NCBI GenBank assembly: GCA_017380575.1
Contig: JAFODS010000046.1
Coordinates: forward strand, 1 to 64,000
Origin: Clostridia bacterium
GTDB taxonomy: Bacteria; Bacillota; Clostridia; Oscillospirales; Acutalibacteraceae
DNA: 64,000 nucleotides
Direction of reading: 5' to 3'
Position numbers and translations under genes: made by a program. The notes beneath the pieces were generated by a model, which was not told where the DNA came from, did no database searches, and was given only the letters and a program-made list of their open reading frames with translations. This document shows positions 1-8,077 of the stretch, piece by piece (the stretch's first letter is position 1; each line of letters starts with the position of its first letter).

Positions 1-1
1 A

Positions 2-73
2 CTTCCCGAAGAACCGAAGAAAAAAGAAAAGAAATTAAATAAAACAAAAAAAGATAAAAAGAAAGAAAAATAA
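2..73 (+). CDS. C-terminal end of a Lys-rich protein (partial)
   Basis: An open frame enters from the left edge and stops at TAA 71-73. The 23 visible residues begin Leu-Pro-Glu-Glu-Pro and then are almost all Lys, Glu and Asn, a charged tail. Only the tail is seen, so no function can be given. It lies directly upstream of the sortase-substrate gene and on the same strand, so it may belong to the same surface-protein operon; this is inference. Confidence 0.5.
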   Translation, partial: LPEEPKKKEKKLNKTKKDKKKEK

Positions 74-98
74 ATTCAAAAGAAAGGTGGCTAAAGGA

Positions 99-1115
99 AT
101 GAAAATCAAAAAGCTTGTATCGCTTGTTGCAATACTTTTGTCTTTCGCGATTGTTGCGTTTACTCTGTCTCCGACAGCTACCGCTTTCCTTGATAAAAAC
201 GGAAGCATAACTCTCCGTGTTACGGATTCACAAACGGATAAACCGCTGAAAAACGTAGCATTCCGCCTTTATTTTGTTGCACGTGCGTACGAAAGCGGTA
301 ACAAAATCCGTTATGAACTGATTCCGCCGTATGACGAAAGTAAAATCGGAATTGACGATCTGCAGGACGCATCCTTGCCGATTCATCTCGCATATTTTGC
401 AGAATCCCGTTCTTTGCCATACACAGAAAAGAGTACGGATGAAAACGGTAATCTTGTTTTTGAAAACCTTACACCGGGGTTGTATCTCATTGTCCCTGCA
501 CAGGAGATCGAGGGCTGTTATATGCCGTCGCCGTTTGTTGTAAGCGTTCCCGAATACGACACGGTAAATAAAACCTGGGTGTTCGAGGTTGATGCTTCTC
601 CGAAAATTATCGGAGGCATTGTTGACGGAGATAAGGATACGTACATAAGCGTTGTTAAAAAGTGGAAAACAGACAAAGAAATCCCCGAAAAAATTACAGT
701 TGTCCTTCTTCGCGATTTCAAGGAATTTGCAAAAATCGAACTGAATGAAGAGAACAACTGGCATTACCGCTGGGACGGTCTTTCAAAGGATTTCATCTGG
801 AGCGTTGTTGAATCGCAGGTTCCCGACGGATACGAGGTTTATTACGAAACCTCATCAAATACCGTAACAATAATCAATGAACACGAAGACTTTGAAGAGC
901 CTTCAACGGAACCCGGCACCCAACCGGGAACGGAGCCGGGCACAGGCGAACCGACAACAAAGCCGACGGGACCGTCAGGAACAACAGAGCCGGGCGACGA
1001 CCTTATTCATACAGGTCAGCTCAATTGGCCAGTTCCGGTTTTTGCAATTTCGGGACTTCTGCTTTTCAGTATCGGTTGGGCAATTCTCAACCTCGGAAAA
1101 AGAGAAAGTGAATAA
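99..1115 (+). CDS. SpaA/Cna-B-type sortase-anchored surface protein
   Basis: A 338-aa secreted, wall-anchored protein. Residues about 5-30 form a signal peptide ending near ATA. The body has Cna-B/SpaA-like beta domains: one starting at GSITLRVTDSQTDKPLKNV with the ENLTPGLYLI pattern, and a second around SVVKKWKTDKEIPEKITVVL ending in YETSSNTVTIINEH. A Pro/Thr/Glu/Gly-rich linker follows, then the sorting signal IHTGQLNWP, a hydrophobic segment and a basic tail. That signal is a clostridial variant in place of LPXTG. ATG 99 is chosen because the Shine-Dalgarno AAAGGTGG is 8 nt upstream; a GTG at 87 would sit inside it. The sortase follows 19 nt later and probably anchors this protein. It could be a pilin or an adhesin. 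Confidence 0.8.
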   Translation: MKIKKLVSLVAILLSFAIVAFTLSPTATAFLDKNGSITLRVTDSQTDKPLKNVAFRLYFVARAYESGNKIRYELIPPYDESKIGIDDLQDASLPIHLAYFAESRSLPYTEKSTDENGNLVFENLTPGLYLIVPAQEIEGCYMPSPFVVSVPEYDTVNKTWVFEVDASPKIIGGIVDGDKDTYISVVKKWKTDKEIPEKITVVLLRDFKEFAKIELNEENNWHYRWDGLSKDFIWSVVESQVPDGYEVYYETSSNTVTIINEHEDFEEPSTEPGTQPGTEPGTGEPTTKPTGPSGTTEPGDDLIHTGQLNWPVPVFAISGLLLFSIGWAILNLGKRESE

Positions 1116-1134
1116 ATAAAAAGGAGGGCACTTT

Positions 1135-1713
1135 ATGAAAAGAAAAATCGGTATTACGCTGATAGTATTAGGTTTGACGCTGATTTTTTCTGCTGCAGCT
1201 CTCCTTTTATATAATAATTATGAAAGCAAGAAGGCAGAGGAACAGTCCGACGCTTTAATGACGTCTATCACGGATGCCATCGGACAGAATATGTCTGATG
1301 AAACAGATCCGTTTGACACAGAAATGAAGGTTGTAGAAATCGATGGATACGGTTATATCGGTTATCTTTCAATCCCTGACCTTAACCGAAATCTTCCCGT
1401 TATGTCAGAGTGGGATTACGGCAGACTTAAAATCGCACCGTGCCGATATTACGGCTCAACAAAAACAGATAACCTCGTTGTTGCTGCCCATAATTACAGA
1501 AGCCATTTCGGCTACCTCGGACGCCTTAGACCGGGTAACACGGTAACCTTCACCGATATGGAAGGCGAAAAAAAGACCTACACCGTAACGGCAATCGAGA
1601 ACCTGAAACCATCAGATTCCGATAAAGTCAAGGACACAGGCGACGACCTCATCCTCTACACCTGCACATACCGAGGCGCCGCAAGAATAGTTGTAAGATG
1701 TTCTGAAGTATAA
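1135..1713 (+). CDS. Sortase family transpeptidase
   Basis: A 192-aa membrane-anchored sortase. An N-terminal transmembrane helix (about residues 5-27) is followed by the sortase beta-barrel. His119 (VVAAHNYRSHFG), Cys177 (LYTCTYR) and the nearby Arg184 form the expected catalytic triad. It cleaves a sorting signal and attaches the protein to peptidoglycan or to a pilus subunit. The start has a strong AAGGAGGGC site 8 nt upstream. It follows the surface protein whose C-terminus carries an IHTGQ signal, so the two probably form an enzyme-substrate pair. The Cys context and small size suggest a class D-like or related sortase, but the class is uncertain. Confidence 0.88.
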   Translation: MKRKIGITLIVLGLTLIFSAAALLLYNNYESKKAEEQSDALMTSITDAIGQNMSDETDPFDTEMKVVEIDGYGYIGYLSIPDLNRNLPVMSEWDYGRLKIAPCRYYGSTKTDNLVVAAHNYRSHFGYLGRLRPGNTVTFTDMEGEKKTYTVTAIENLKPSDSDKVKDTGDDLILYTCTYRGAARIVVRCSEV

Positions 1714-1717
1714 AAAA

Positions 1718-1752
1718 CGGACAGCCGAGTTTTTCTCGGCTGTCCGTTTTTT
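1718..1752 (+). terminator. Rho-independent terminator after the sortase gene
   Basis: Perfect 12-bp arms cggacagccgag / ctcggctgtccg with a T5 loop are followed by six T residues, 5 nt after the sortase stop codon. Confidence 0.95.
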
Positions 1753-1772
1753 ATGGAGAGTTCTGTTGTAAA

Positions 1773-1786
1773 ATTATTCCCACTCA
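1773..1786. repeat. Candidate attL: 14-bp copy of the guaA 3' end
   Basis: attattcccactca here is identical to 34003-34016, which spans the guaA stop codon. The guaA 3' end is a known integration hotspot, and an integrase/excisionase pair lies beside the other copy, so this can be read as the distal attachment site of a 32-kb island. The match is short and the boundary is inference. Confidence 0.45.
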
Positions 1787-1933
1787 CTTAAGTTCATTAT
1801 TTTTAATTTTATAAAACCGCGTAAAATCAAGCTTTTTTAAAAGTCGGGACAGGGGAAAAAGACCGCTTTTGATCACTTGATACTGTACTTTCAGTATCAC
1901 CGACACTTTTGCTGAGCCGAAAAACAACCCCAT
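1784..1933 (-). CDS. Small ORF in repeat copy 1 (49 aa)
   Basis: Too short for standard ORF calling. A 49-codon frame starts at ATG 1933 with GAGG just upstream and ends at TGA 1784-1786, inside the candidate attL. It begins MGLFFGSAKVSVILKVQYQ and its first 36 residues match the small ORF at 8078-8311 except for three substitutions; the remaining 13 residues differ. A near-consensus promoter lies 36 nt upstream. Function unknown. The tail may have been replaced when the repeat was cut at the att site. Conservation of the frame between the two copies supports, but does not prove, translation. Confidence 0.4.
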   Translation of the reverse strand: MGLFFGSAKVSVILKVQYQVIKSGLFPLSRLLKKLDFTRFYKIKNNELK

Positions 1934-2016
1934 CAGCCTCAAAATCTTTATTTTACTATTGCAAATGGATTATACCACACAAAAAGCCGAATGTCAACAC
2001 TTTAAAGCGATAAAGT
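1827..2016 (-). repeat. 190-bp promoter/small-ORF repeat, copy 1
   Basis: Aligns without gaps to 8205-8394 in the same orientation, with roughly 88% identity by eye. Shared content, read on the minus strand, is a promoter, a short leader and 36 codons of a small ORF. Both copies start at the same sequence (tcaagcttttttaaaa on the plus strand). They bracket the methyltransferase and dehydratase-like operon. Confidence 0.85.
1969..1997 (-). promoter_or_regulatory. Consensus sigma-70 promoter in repeat copy 1
   Basis: On the minus strand TTGACA (1997-1992), a 17-bp spacer, and TATAAT (1974-1969), with TGTGG before the -10. It reads into the 49-aa ORF. The matching elements in copy 2 are TTGATA and TAAAAT with the same spacing. 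Confidence 0.75.
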
Positions 2017-2024
2017 GTCACAAA

Positions 2025-2612
2025 TCACAGCTTTGTTCCTGATATTACATACATATCGTTATCGGAAATGCAGGTGTCGATATTGAAATACGGTTTCATA
2101 ATTTCTTTTAATTCACTTATCTCGGGGAGAACGGTCGAAACCGATTCCGCTCTGCCTGAGTGGTGACGGGTCAGGGCTTCTCTGCTCATACCGTGAGCAA
2201 TTGTGATGCGTCCGCTATCGTTGAGATGTGCCGACAGATTTTCAAAAAGAAGAGTGCGGTTTGCAAAATGCGGAAATGCATTGTAGATGACAATACAGTC
2301 AAAGCTTTCTGAAAATTTATATGTTTCTGCATCTTCACAAATATAACTGATGTTTCCGTAACCCAAAAACTTGTTTTTAGCAATTTCTATCATATTGTGT
2401 GAAATATCGATACCCACATATTTACGGACATTTCTGCTTATGTAATCGGGGACAAGCACGCCTGTACCGCAAGCAACGTCAAGTACGCTCTTGCCCTGTG
2501 TTACTTCAGCAATACTGAGTATCCGGTCAATTTTCCATTGACTTTTTATCATTTCTTCGTCCCAGGATTCAGCAAGTGAATCGAAAAACGATGCAATTTC
2601 TTTCTTATCCAT
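2025..2612 (-). CDS. Class I SAM-dependent methyltransferase
   Basis: A 195-aa soluble methyltransferase. Motif I is VLDVACGTG; the following acidic motif is YVGIDISHNMIEIAK and motif IV is the FDCIVIYNAFPHF region. The substrate cannot be told. ATG 2612 is preferred over the upstream start at 2654 because AGAGG lies 5 nt before it. A promoter at 2645-2674 reads into it. It is divergent from the ATPase/dehydratase operon, with the promoters back to back, and may be unrelated to it. Confidence 0.8.
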   Translation of the reverse strand: MDKKEIASFFDSLAESWDEEMIKSQWKIDRILSIAEVTQGKSVLDVACGTGVLVPDYISRNVRKYVGIDISHNMIEIAKNKFLGYGNISYICEDAETYKFSESFDCIVIYNAFPHFANRTLLFENLSAHLNDSGRITIAHGMSREALTRHHSGRAESVSTVLPEISELKEIMKPYFNIDTCISDNDMYVISGTKL

Positions 2613-2644
2613 CGCAACCTCTTGCTTATAATTAAGATAAGTAC

Positions 2645-2674
2645 AGTATACCACACTAAAGCTACTGTTTTCAA
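2645..2674 (-). promoter_or_regulatory. Promoter of the methyltransferase gene
   Basis: Minus strand TTGAAA (2674-2669), 18-bp spacer with TGTGG, TATACT (2650-2645), about 33 nt before the start codon at 2612. Confidence 0.55.
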
Positions 2675-2707
2675 TGTCTTTAAATGTCGTAAAATTTTGG
2701 GTTATGA

Positions 2708-2736
2708 TTGAAGAAAAAGTAAACTTGTGTTATATT
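2708..2736 (+). promoter_or_regulatory. Promoter of the dehydratase-like operon
   Basis: TTGAAG (2708-2713), 17-bp spacer, TATATT (2731-2736), 32 nt upstream of the first start codon of the operon. No operator or riboswitch is visible. Confidence 0.5.
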
Positions 2737-2768
2737 ATATATGACAAATTTTCAGGAGTGACAAAAAG

Positions 2769-3536
2769 ATGAAAGAAAACGCAACAATAATAGCTCTTTC
2801 GGGCAAGGGCGGTGTCGGTAAAACTTCAATTTCAGCCGCAATCGTAAAGCTGCTCGTGGAGGCTTATCCTGACAAAAAGATACTTGCCATTGATGCGGAC
2901 CCTGCAGTAGGACTTTCAACTGCACTCGGCATTGATGTTAAAATGACTATTGACGATATCCGCAAGGAGATTGTTGAAACCGTTGAAGACGGACAGACAA
3001 AGGCGGCAATCGAATTGCTCGGCGATGCAAGATACAAAATATTTGATGCACTTGTTGAAACCGACGGCTTTGCTTTCATTGCTGTCGGCAGACCTGAAAG
3101 TGCAGGCTGTTACTGTAAAATCAATACCTACCTCAAGGAAGTAATCAGCATCCTTTCAAATGAGTTTGACTTTGTCGTTATTGACGGTGAGGCAGGCATT
3201 GAGCAGATTAACCGCCGCGTTATGGAAAAGGTTACGCATCTGCTTCTTATCACAGACGCAAGCAAAAAAGGAACGCAGGTTATTTCGACCATCAAGAGTG
3301 TTGCTGATGAACTTGTTATGTTCAAGAAAATAGGTGCAATTGTCAACAGAATCCCCGACGAAAGCGTTATTCCTTATATCGACACAAACGGAATTCCTGT
3401 TTTGTCATACATTCCTACTGATTCAAATCTTGCAATCTACGATATTGAGGGTAAGAATATTACCAAACTTCCCGATGATTCAAATGTTGTTGAGGGTGCG
3501 AAAAGAGCCCTTATTGAAATGGAGATTTTAAAGTGA
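2769..3536 (+). CDS. CooC/MinD-family P-loop ATPase
   Basis: A 255-aa ATPase of the SIMIBI class. The deviant Walker A is SGKGGVGKT (residues 11-19), followed by AIDADPA and a Walker B-like FVVIDGEAG. Cys114-x-Cys116 (GCYCK) matches the CxC metal site described for CooC, the nickel-insertion ATPase of carbon monoxide dehydrogenase. Here it probably loads or matures a metal cluster in the enzyme encoded downstream. Its stop overlaps the start of the next gene by 4 nt. A ParA/MinD role is less likely given the CxC motif and the operon. Confidence 0.75.
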   Translation: MKENATIIALSGKGGVGKTSISAAIVKLLVEAYPDKKILAIDADPAVGLSTALGIDVKMTIDDIRKEIVETVEDGQTKAAIELLGDARYKIFDALVETDGFAFIAVGRPESAGCYCKINTYLKEVISILSNEFDFVVIDGEAGIEQINRRVMEKVTHLLLITDASKKGTQVISTIKSVADELVMFKKIGAIVNRIPDESVIPYIDTNGIPVLSYIPTDSNLAIYDIEGKNITKLPDDSNVVEGAKRALIEMEILK

Positions 3537-4738
3537 GAGATTTAAAACATCTTTATGAATTTGAAAACCTGCTTCAGGAAGCAAACAACGCCCTTGTACA
3601 GCAGGCAAAAAACGAAGGCGGAATAGCACTCGGCTATACCTGCTACCATATCCCCGAGGTTTTGCTCAACTGCGGAAACTGCTTTTCCGTCAGACTCCGT
3701 GCACCGCGCACGGGCTCAATGGATATTGCTACATACTATATGAGTGCCTTTCTCTGCGGTTTTTCAAAGGCTATTCTTGAGCGAGCAATTGAGGGCGGAT
3801 ACAATTTCCTCAACGCACTTCTTGCAAGTGAAACCTGCTCCGAAATGAACAGGGCGGCAGAGCATTTTGAACTTCTCAAGCTTGTTGAAAATGACAAGTT
3901 TTTCCTGAGCTTTCTTGATATGCCGTTCAAAATTGCTGACCACACTGTCAAGCACTATGTTACACAGACGAGAAACAAAATCCTCAACAAAATGACAGAG
4001 GTTTACGGTGTTGATACATCAGATGCGGCATTGCTCAAGGCTGTTGAAGAACACAACGAGGTCTGCCGTCTTATAACAGAAATCGGCGAATACAGAAAAG
4101 AGGATAATCCGAGAATAACAGGATACGAGTATCATATTCTTAATCTTGTTACATATTGCTGTCCGAAATCACTTATTCTTCCGAAGCTCCGTGAAACTGC
4201 AGAAGAGCTCAGGACAAGAGAGCCTGATGCAAAAAAGAATTTCAGAGCTAAGATAGTTGTTGTCGGCTCGGAGATGGATGACCCCGATTTTACCGCACTT
4301 ATTGAAGACAGCGGTGCATTGGTTGTTGCGGACAGATACTGCTTCGGTGCTATGCCCGGCAGAGAAGAAATAAAAATCAATCCCGATGAGGATGTGCTCA
4401 CACAGATTTGTTTGCATTACCTTAAAACAAGTCAGTGTCCCCGTTATATGAGTCATGAAAAGGTTCAGGAACGCAGGGATTACGTTAAAAAGCTTGTTGA
4501 CGATTATCATGCAGACGGTGTTATGTACGAACAGCTCAAGTTCTGCGAATACTGGGGCTACGAAAGAGCACTTGCTTCATACGTTATGAGTAACGACTAC
4601 GGTGTACCCACCGCTGCGGTTGACAGACAGTATACAGCTTCCGCTTCGGGACAGCTGCGTACACGCGTTCAGGCTTTTGTTGAAAGCCTTGAAATCAAGA
4701 AAATCCAGAAGGAAAGGCAGGCGAAGGAAAATGGCTGA
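3533..4738 (+). CDS. 2-hydroxyacyl-CoA dehydratase-like subunit (HgdB/BcrC superfamily), first
   Basis: A 401-aa protein of the family that includes 2-hydroxyacyl-CoA dehydratases, benzoyl-CoA reductase subunits and double-cubane cluster proteins. Cys37 (GYTCYHIPE) fits the conserved CxxxPEE-type motif; Cys47, Cys50, Cys75 and Cys102 add possible Fe-S ligands, an unusually dense set. The C-terminal HADGVMYEQLKFCEYWGYE resembles the family's last ligand region. It overlaps its neighbours by 4 and 8 nt, so it is translationally coupled. No CoA-transferase is nearby, so a classical hydroxyacyl-CoA fermentation role is doubtful; an ATP-dependent low-potential reductase is an alternative. Confidence 0.75.
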   Translation: MRDLKHLYEFENLLQEANNALVQQAKNEGGIALGYTCYHIPEVLLNCGNCFSVRLRAPRTGSMDIATYYMSAFLCGFSKAILERAIEGGYNFLNALLASETCSEMNRAAEHFELLKLVENDKFFLSFLDMPFKIADHTVKHYVTQTRNKILNKMTEVYGVDTSDAALLKAVEEHNEVCRLITEIGEYRKEDNPRITGYEYHILNLVTYCCPKSLILPKLRETAEELRTREPDAKKNFRAKIVVVGSEMDDPDFTALIEDSGALVVADRYCFGAMPGREEIKINPDEDVLTQICLHYLKTSQCPRYMSHEKVQERRDYVKKLVDDYHADGVMYEQLKFCEYWGYERALASYVMSNDYGVPTAAVDRQYTASASGQLRTRVQAFVESLEIKKIQKERQAKENG

Positions 4739-6263
4739 CTACGGTAAGCTTTACAGCGATGACCGCAAGGCTCTGCTCAGGCACAGAGAATGGCGCGGCT
4801 TCAAGGATACGATGTATGACTACTATCGCTGGCTTGTAACCTGGAAGGATATGATAGTCATGGTGCTCAAGGCACCGATATCAACGGTAAAGGGATTGTG
4901 GAAATACCGTTGGATGGCATCCTATCTCTCTACACCTTCATTTATCGACAGACACACCGCAGGACTCAGGGGCACACACCTGCGCATCGTTCACCTGCAT
5001 TTCAATATGATTGTTAAGCACGCAACAGGACTTATTCACACTTCCTTTGTTGCTGACGAAAAAATCAATCCGAACAACAAGCTTTCAAAAAAGATTGTTC
5101 TGACGGACGAAATTATTCCGAACGAAATCTTCTCAGGTTTCCCGAATCTTAAGGTTGTTCCGTTACAGACAATTCCGATTTTCCTTACATCAATGGTTGA
5201 TCAGCAGATAACTCCGCCTTACCTCGAAGTTACGGAAAGCTTCGGCGTACCTGCGGACGTTTGTCCTCTTCCCTCTGCTGAAGCAGGTGTTGCAATCGAT
5301 GACGATTATCCGAAAATGGGTTGCTGTATGGTTGCAACAAATATGCCGTGTGACGGCTCGGTTATGAACTCAACCTTCCTTGACCGCAGACTCAATCTTC
5401 CCGTTCATCTTTTCAATATACCTCTTCGTTATAACGATGAAGATGTTCAGGAATATGCTGTTGAAGAGGTAAAAGAGCTTATTAAATTTATCGAAGAGCA
5501 GACAGGCGAGAAGTTTGACTGGGACGTATTCTTCAAGGCTCTTAAAACCTCCAACGAACAGCTTGAATATGAGCTTGAAAAATGGGATATAAACAAAACA
5601 GATTATCCGCAGATGACAGGTGCAGCATTCTGGCTTTACAGAATCTACTATTTCAATCTTTCGGGCGGTGTTGATAAGCGTTTCCTTAAGGTTGACAAGA
5701 AGGTCAACAAGCTTATGCTCAAGGGTTATGAGAAAAAAGAACCCGTTTCCAAAGAGATGCGTCACCGCGCAGTTGTATGGAGCTGTCCTGCAAACTACTA
5801 CACGAGCTTTGCAAACTGGCTTGAAAACTGCTGGGGTATGAATGTTGTTATGGATATGGAAACAATGATTTCCTATATCAAATACAACACCGAGGATAAG
5901 GAGCAGGCACTCAAGGATGTTGCCAAAACATATCAGCGTTCAATTATGCGTAAGCACACAAAGGGCGGTTACAGAAATGTTGTTGACGAGCTCTGGCGCA
6001 TAGTTGAAGAGTACGGTGCGGACACGGTTATTATGTATGACCAGATTTCGTGTAAGGGTATGGACGGACTTGCAGGTATCTTTGACGATCAGGCAAGAGA
6101 ACGCAATATCAATTTCATCTGGGTCAAGCAGGACCTTATGGATCCGAGAACAATTTCGAGACGAGAAATGCGCGACCAGGTCAACAAATATATGCAGACT
6201 GTTCTTCAGGAAGAACCGCTTGATCCCACACTTGTTGATTTTGAAGACGATTTAGCTTGGTAA
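4731..6263 (+). CDS. 2-hydroxyacyl-CoA dehydratase-like subunit, second
   Basis: A 510-aa partner subunit. The start is ATG 4731, preceded by GCGAAGGAAA and overlapping the previous gene by 8 nt; an upstream in-frame ATG at 4602 would lie deep inside that gene. The C-terminal third carries the family signature around VIMYDQISCKGMDG, then NFIWVKQDLMDPRTISRRE, where family members have an acidic DxxD and an Arg before a helix. A central CPLPSAEAG and GCCMVATNMPC region supplies more cysteines. It probably forms a heterodimer with the preceding subunit and receives electrons from the activase encoded next. Confidence 0.75.
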   Translation: MADYGKLYSDDRKALLRHREWRGFKDTMYDYYRWLVTWKDMIVMVLKAPISTVKGLWKYRWMASYLSTPSFIDRHTAGLRGTHLRIVHLHFNMIVKHATGLIHTSFVADEKINPNNKLSKKIVLTDEIIPNEIFSGFPNLKVVPLQTIPIFLTSMVDQQITPPYLEVTESFGVPADVCPLPSAEAGVAIDDDYPKMGCCMVATNMPCDGSVMNSTFLDRRLNLPVHLFNIPLRYNDEDVQEYAVEEVKELIKFIEEQTGEKFDWDVFFKALKTSNEQLEYELEKWDINKTDYPQMTGAAFWLYRIYYFNLSGGVDKRFLKVDKKVNKLMLKGYEKKEPVSKEMRHRAVVWSCPANYYTSFANWLENCWGMNVVMDMETMISYIKYNTEDKEQALKDVAKTYQRSIMRKHTKGGYRNVVDELWRIVEEYGADTVIMYDQISCKGMDGLAGIFDDQARERNINFIWVKQDLMDPRTISRREMRDQVNKYMQTVLQEEPLDPTLVDFEDDLAW

Positions 6264-6277
6264 AGGAGAAGAAATTT

Positions 6278-7072
6278 ATGAAATATTTTGGCGGATGTGA
6301 CGTCGGCTCAACATATACAAAATGCATTATTCTTGATGAAAACGGCAAAATTGTTGCCAAGGTCACAAACAGAAGTAAAATCAACCCCGTTGCAAGTGCT
6401 GAAATCGCACTCGCTGACGCTGTTGCACAGGTAGACGGTCTTAATTCTGCAGAAGAGCTCACTTATCTTATCGGTACAGGCTACGGCAGAAACAAGGTGC
6501 CCTTTGCAGACGAAAATATTTCGGAAATCAGCTGTCACGCTATGGGTGTTCACGTTACAAATCCCGAGGTTAAGGCTATTATCGATATCGGCGGACAGGA
6601 CGTTAAGGGTATCTCAATTGATACAGACGGTACTGTTAAAAACTTCGCAATGAACGATAAATGTGCCGCAGGTACAGGCCGTTTCTATGAAGCGATGGCA
6701 AATGCTTTTGAAATGACTCTTCCTGAGTTTTCAAAGCTTTCTCTTCAGGCAAAAAACACTATTCCCATCACAGCTCAGTGTACTGTTTTTGCCGAGAGTG
6801 AGGTTATCTCGCTTGTCGGCGAAGGAAAGCCTATGGATGAAATTGCCGCAGGTATTCAGCTTGCTGTTGCAAAGAGATGCTTTGTTATGGCAAAGAAAGC
6901 AGGTGCAACAGACAGTATCACTCTCACTGGCGGTTGCGCGAAGAATGACGGCCTTAAAAAAGCTATCGAAAAGGTGCTTAAAATTAAGGTTGTCGAGCTT
7001 TCAACTGACCCGCAGCTTATGGGTGCACTCGGTGCAGCTGAATATGCACGTCAGAAGGGAATGGATAAATAA
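6278..7072 (+). CDS. CoA-substrate-specific enzyme activase (HgdC/BadF-type ATPase)
   Basis: A 264-aa ASKHA-fold ATPase, usual length for the family. It has GCDVGSTYTK (residues 6-15), DIGGQDVK (103-110), and Cys129 (NDKCAAGTGRF) and Cys168 (AQCTVFAESE), the pair that binds a [4Fe-4S] cluster across the homodimer interface. Such activases use ATP to push one electron at very low potential into the dehydratase or reductase subunit. ATG 6278 is chosen because AAAGGAGAAG lies 8-10 nt before it. It is the third catalytic component of this operon. Confidence 0.88.
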   Translation: MKYFGGCDVGSTYTKCIILDENGKIVAKVTNRSKINPVASAEIALADAVAQVDGLNSAEELTYLIGTGYGRNKVPFADENISEISCHAMGVHVTNPEVKAIIDIGGQDVKGISIDTDGTVKNFAMNDKCAAGTGRFYEAMANAFEMTLPEFSKLSLQAKNTIPITAQCTVFAESEVISLVGEGKPMDEIAAGIQLAVAKRCFVMAKKAGATDSITLTGGCAKNDGLKKAIEKVLKIKVVELSTDPQLMGALGAAEYARQKGMDK

Positions 7073-7073
7073 G

Positions 7074-7229
7074 ATGGAAATTATTTTTATAATTCTCGGT
7101 GTTATCCTTGCACTTTTTGTTCTTACGTTTATAATCTATTTCTTCAATCTTGATATGAAGCTTATCCGCAAGGTTTACGACCTGCTCGGTAAGCATTACG
7201 ACACAATGAAAAGGGATAAGAAGCTCTGA
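7074..7229 (+). CDS. Small single-span membrane protein (51 aa)
   Basis: Starts one base after the activase stop and overlaps the next gene by one base (TGATG), so it is in the operon. Residues 2-25 (IIFIILGVILALFVLTFIIYFF) are strongly hydrophobic and are followed by a basic soluble tail with KLIRKVYDLLGKHYD. It could anchor the complex to the membrane. No recognised family. Confidence 0.65.
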   Translation: MEIIFIILGVILALFVLTFIIYFFNLDMKLIRKVYDLLGKHYDTMKRDKKL

Positions 7230-7921
7230 TGAAATTTTTTGATTCGTTGATTGCTGAAACAGAAAACTTGATATTGCCCTTCAGAATGAAAGAATTGTCC
7301 TTGTGTGAGCCTTGGTGCGATGCCGGTCAGACGCAAGTAATCTTACGGCGCGACACAGCATACGAGCTCGAGGGTGTCGGCTTCAATCTTGTCACTTCAT
7401 CTGACATTTCTGACTCGGTAGTAGTTGTTGGTGATGACCTTGAAGCAATAAAGGACAGTCGGAGCTTTGCACGGATTTGTCTTGTGCAGATTGAGGACAG
7501 CGGTGATGAGCAGAAGTCATATAATCTGATTAAAAAGATTGACTATGTGAAATACCATACATTTCCGGACGGTTATATGATGCGAAGCACCTCACGCTCA
7601 CATAAAGAGGCTGTACGTGTTTCAAAGCAGGCACTTAAAAGCGGTATTTCTTTTCAAAAAATAGGATCTTTGCTGATTAAAAACTACAAAGAAATTCCGT
7701 CGGTCAAAGGTGTCAGGGTGATATTTATTACTGCAGACGGTGCAGATTACAACGGTACCGAAAGAATTGCAGAGAGAAATCACGCCATAACACAGACACT
7801 GAACCATATTATGAACAGCGTAAATTTTGATTGTGATACCTGCAATCTCAAAGCAATTTGCGATGAGGTGGAGGGTATGAAAGAGCTTCACTTCAGTAAA
7901 ACCGACAAGGAGTCATTCTGA
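7229..7921 (+). CDS. Cys-motif protein, possibly related to acetyl-CoA synthase/CODH beta subunit
   Basis: A 230-aa soluble protein, last in the operon. The C-terminal motif CDTCNLKAICDEVEGMKELH (C-x2-C-x5-C followed by EVEG..E.H) looks like a metal or Fe-S site and recalls a segment of acetyl-CoA synthase beta subunits; the preceding VKGVRVIFITADG fits the same fold. I am not sure of the family. The likely metal site fits with a CooC-like ATPase in the same operon. It could be an electron carrier or a maturation partner for the dehydratase-like subunits. Confidence 0.5.
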   Translation: MKFFDSLIAETENLILPFRMKELSLCEPWCDAGQTQVILRRDTAYELEGVGFNLVTSSDISDSVVVVGDDLEAIKDSRSFARICLVQIEDSGDEQKSYNLIKKIDYVKYHTFPDGYMMRSTSRSHKEAVRVSKQALKSGISFQKIGSLLIKNYKEIPSVKGVRVIFITADGADYNGTERIAERNHAITQTLNHIMNSVNFDCDTCNLKAICDEVEGMKELHFSKTDKESF

Positions 7922-8001
7922 TATAAAAAGTTTTTATTCCAAGGGAGTCCATTACCGATACCGACGGGAAGCACGAATCAAGGAAGATATAATAAATGCC
8001 A

Positions 8002-8033
8002 AACCCCGCACAGACAAAAATCTGTGCGGGGTT
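8002..8033 (+). terminator. Terminator of the dehydratase-like operon
   Basis: Perfect 13-bp arms aaccccgcacaga / tctgtgcggggtt with a 6-nt loop, 80 nt after the last gene. The following T-run is weak (gattgttta). It also faces the small ORF on the minus strand and may serve both. Confidence 0.75.
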
Positions 8034-8077
8034 GATTGTTTATTAGTTTGTCAGGTAGTGCGGATAATAGGGGATGT

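Noticed and set aside
4602-4730. Upstream extension of the second dehydratase-like subunit
   Set aside because: It lies within the preceding gene in another frame; ATG 4731 has a ribosome site and the overlap typical of this operon.
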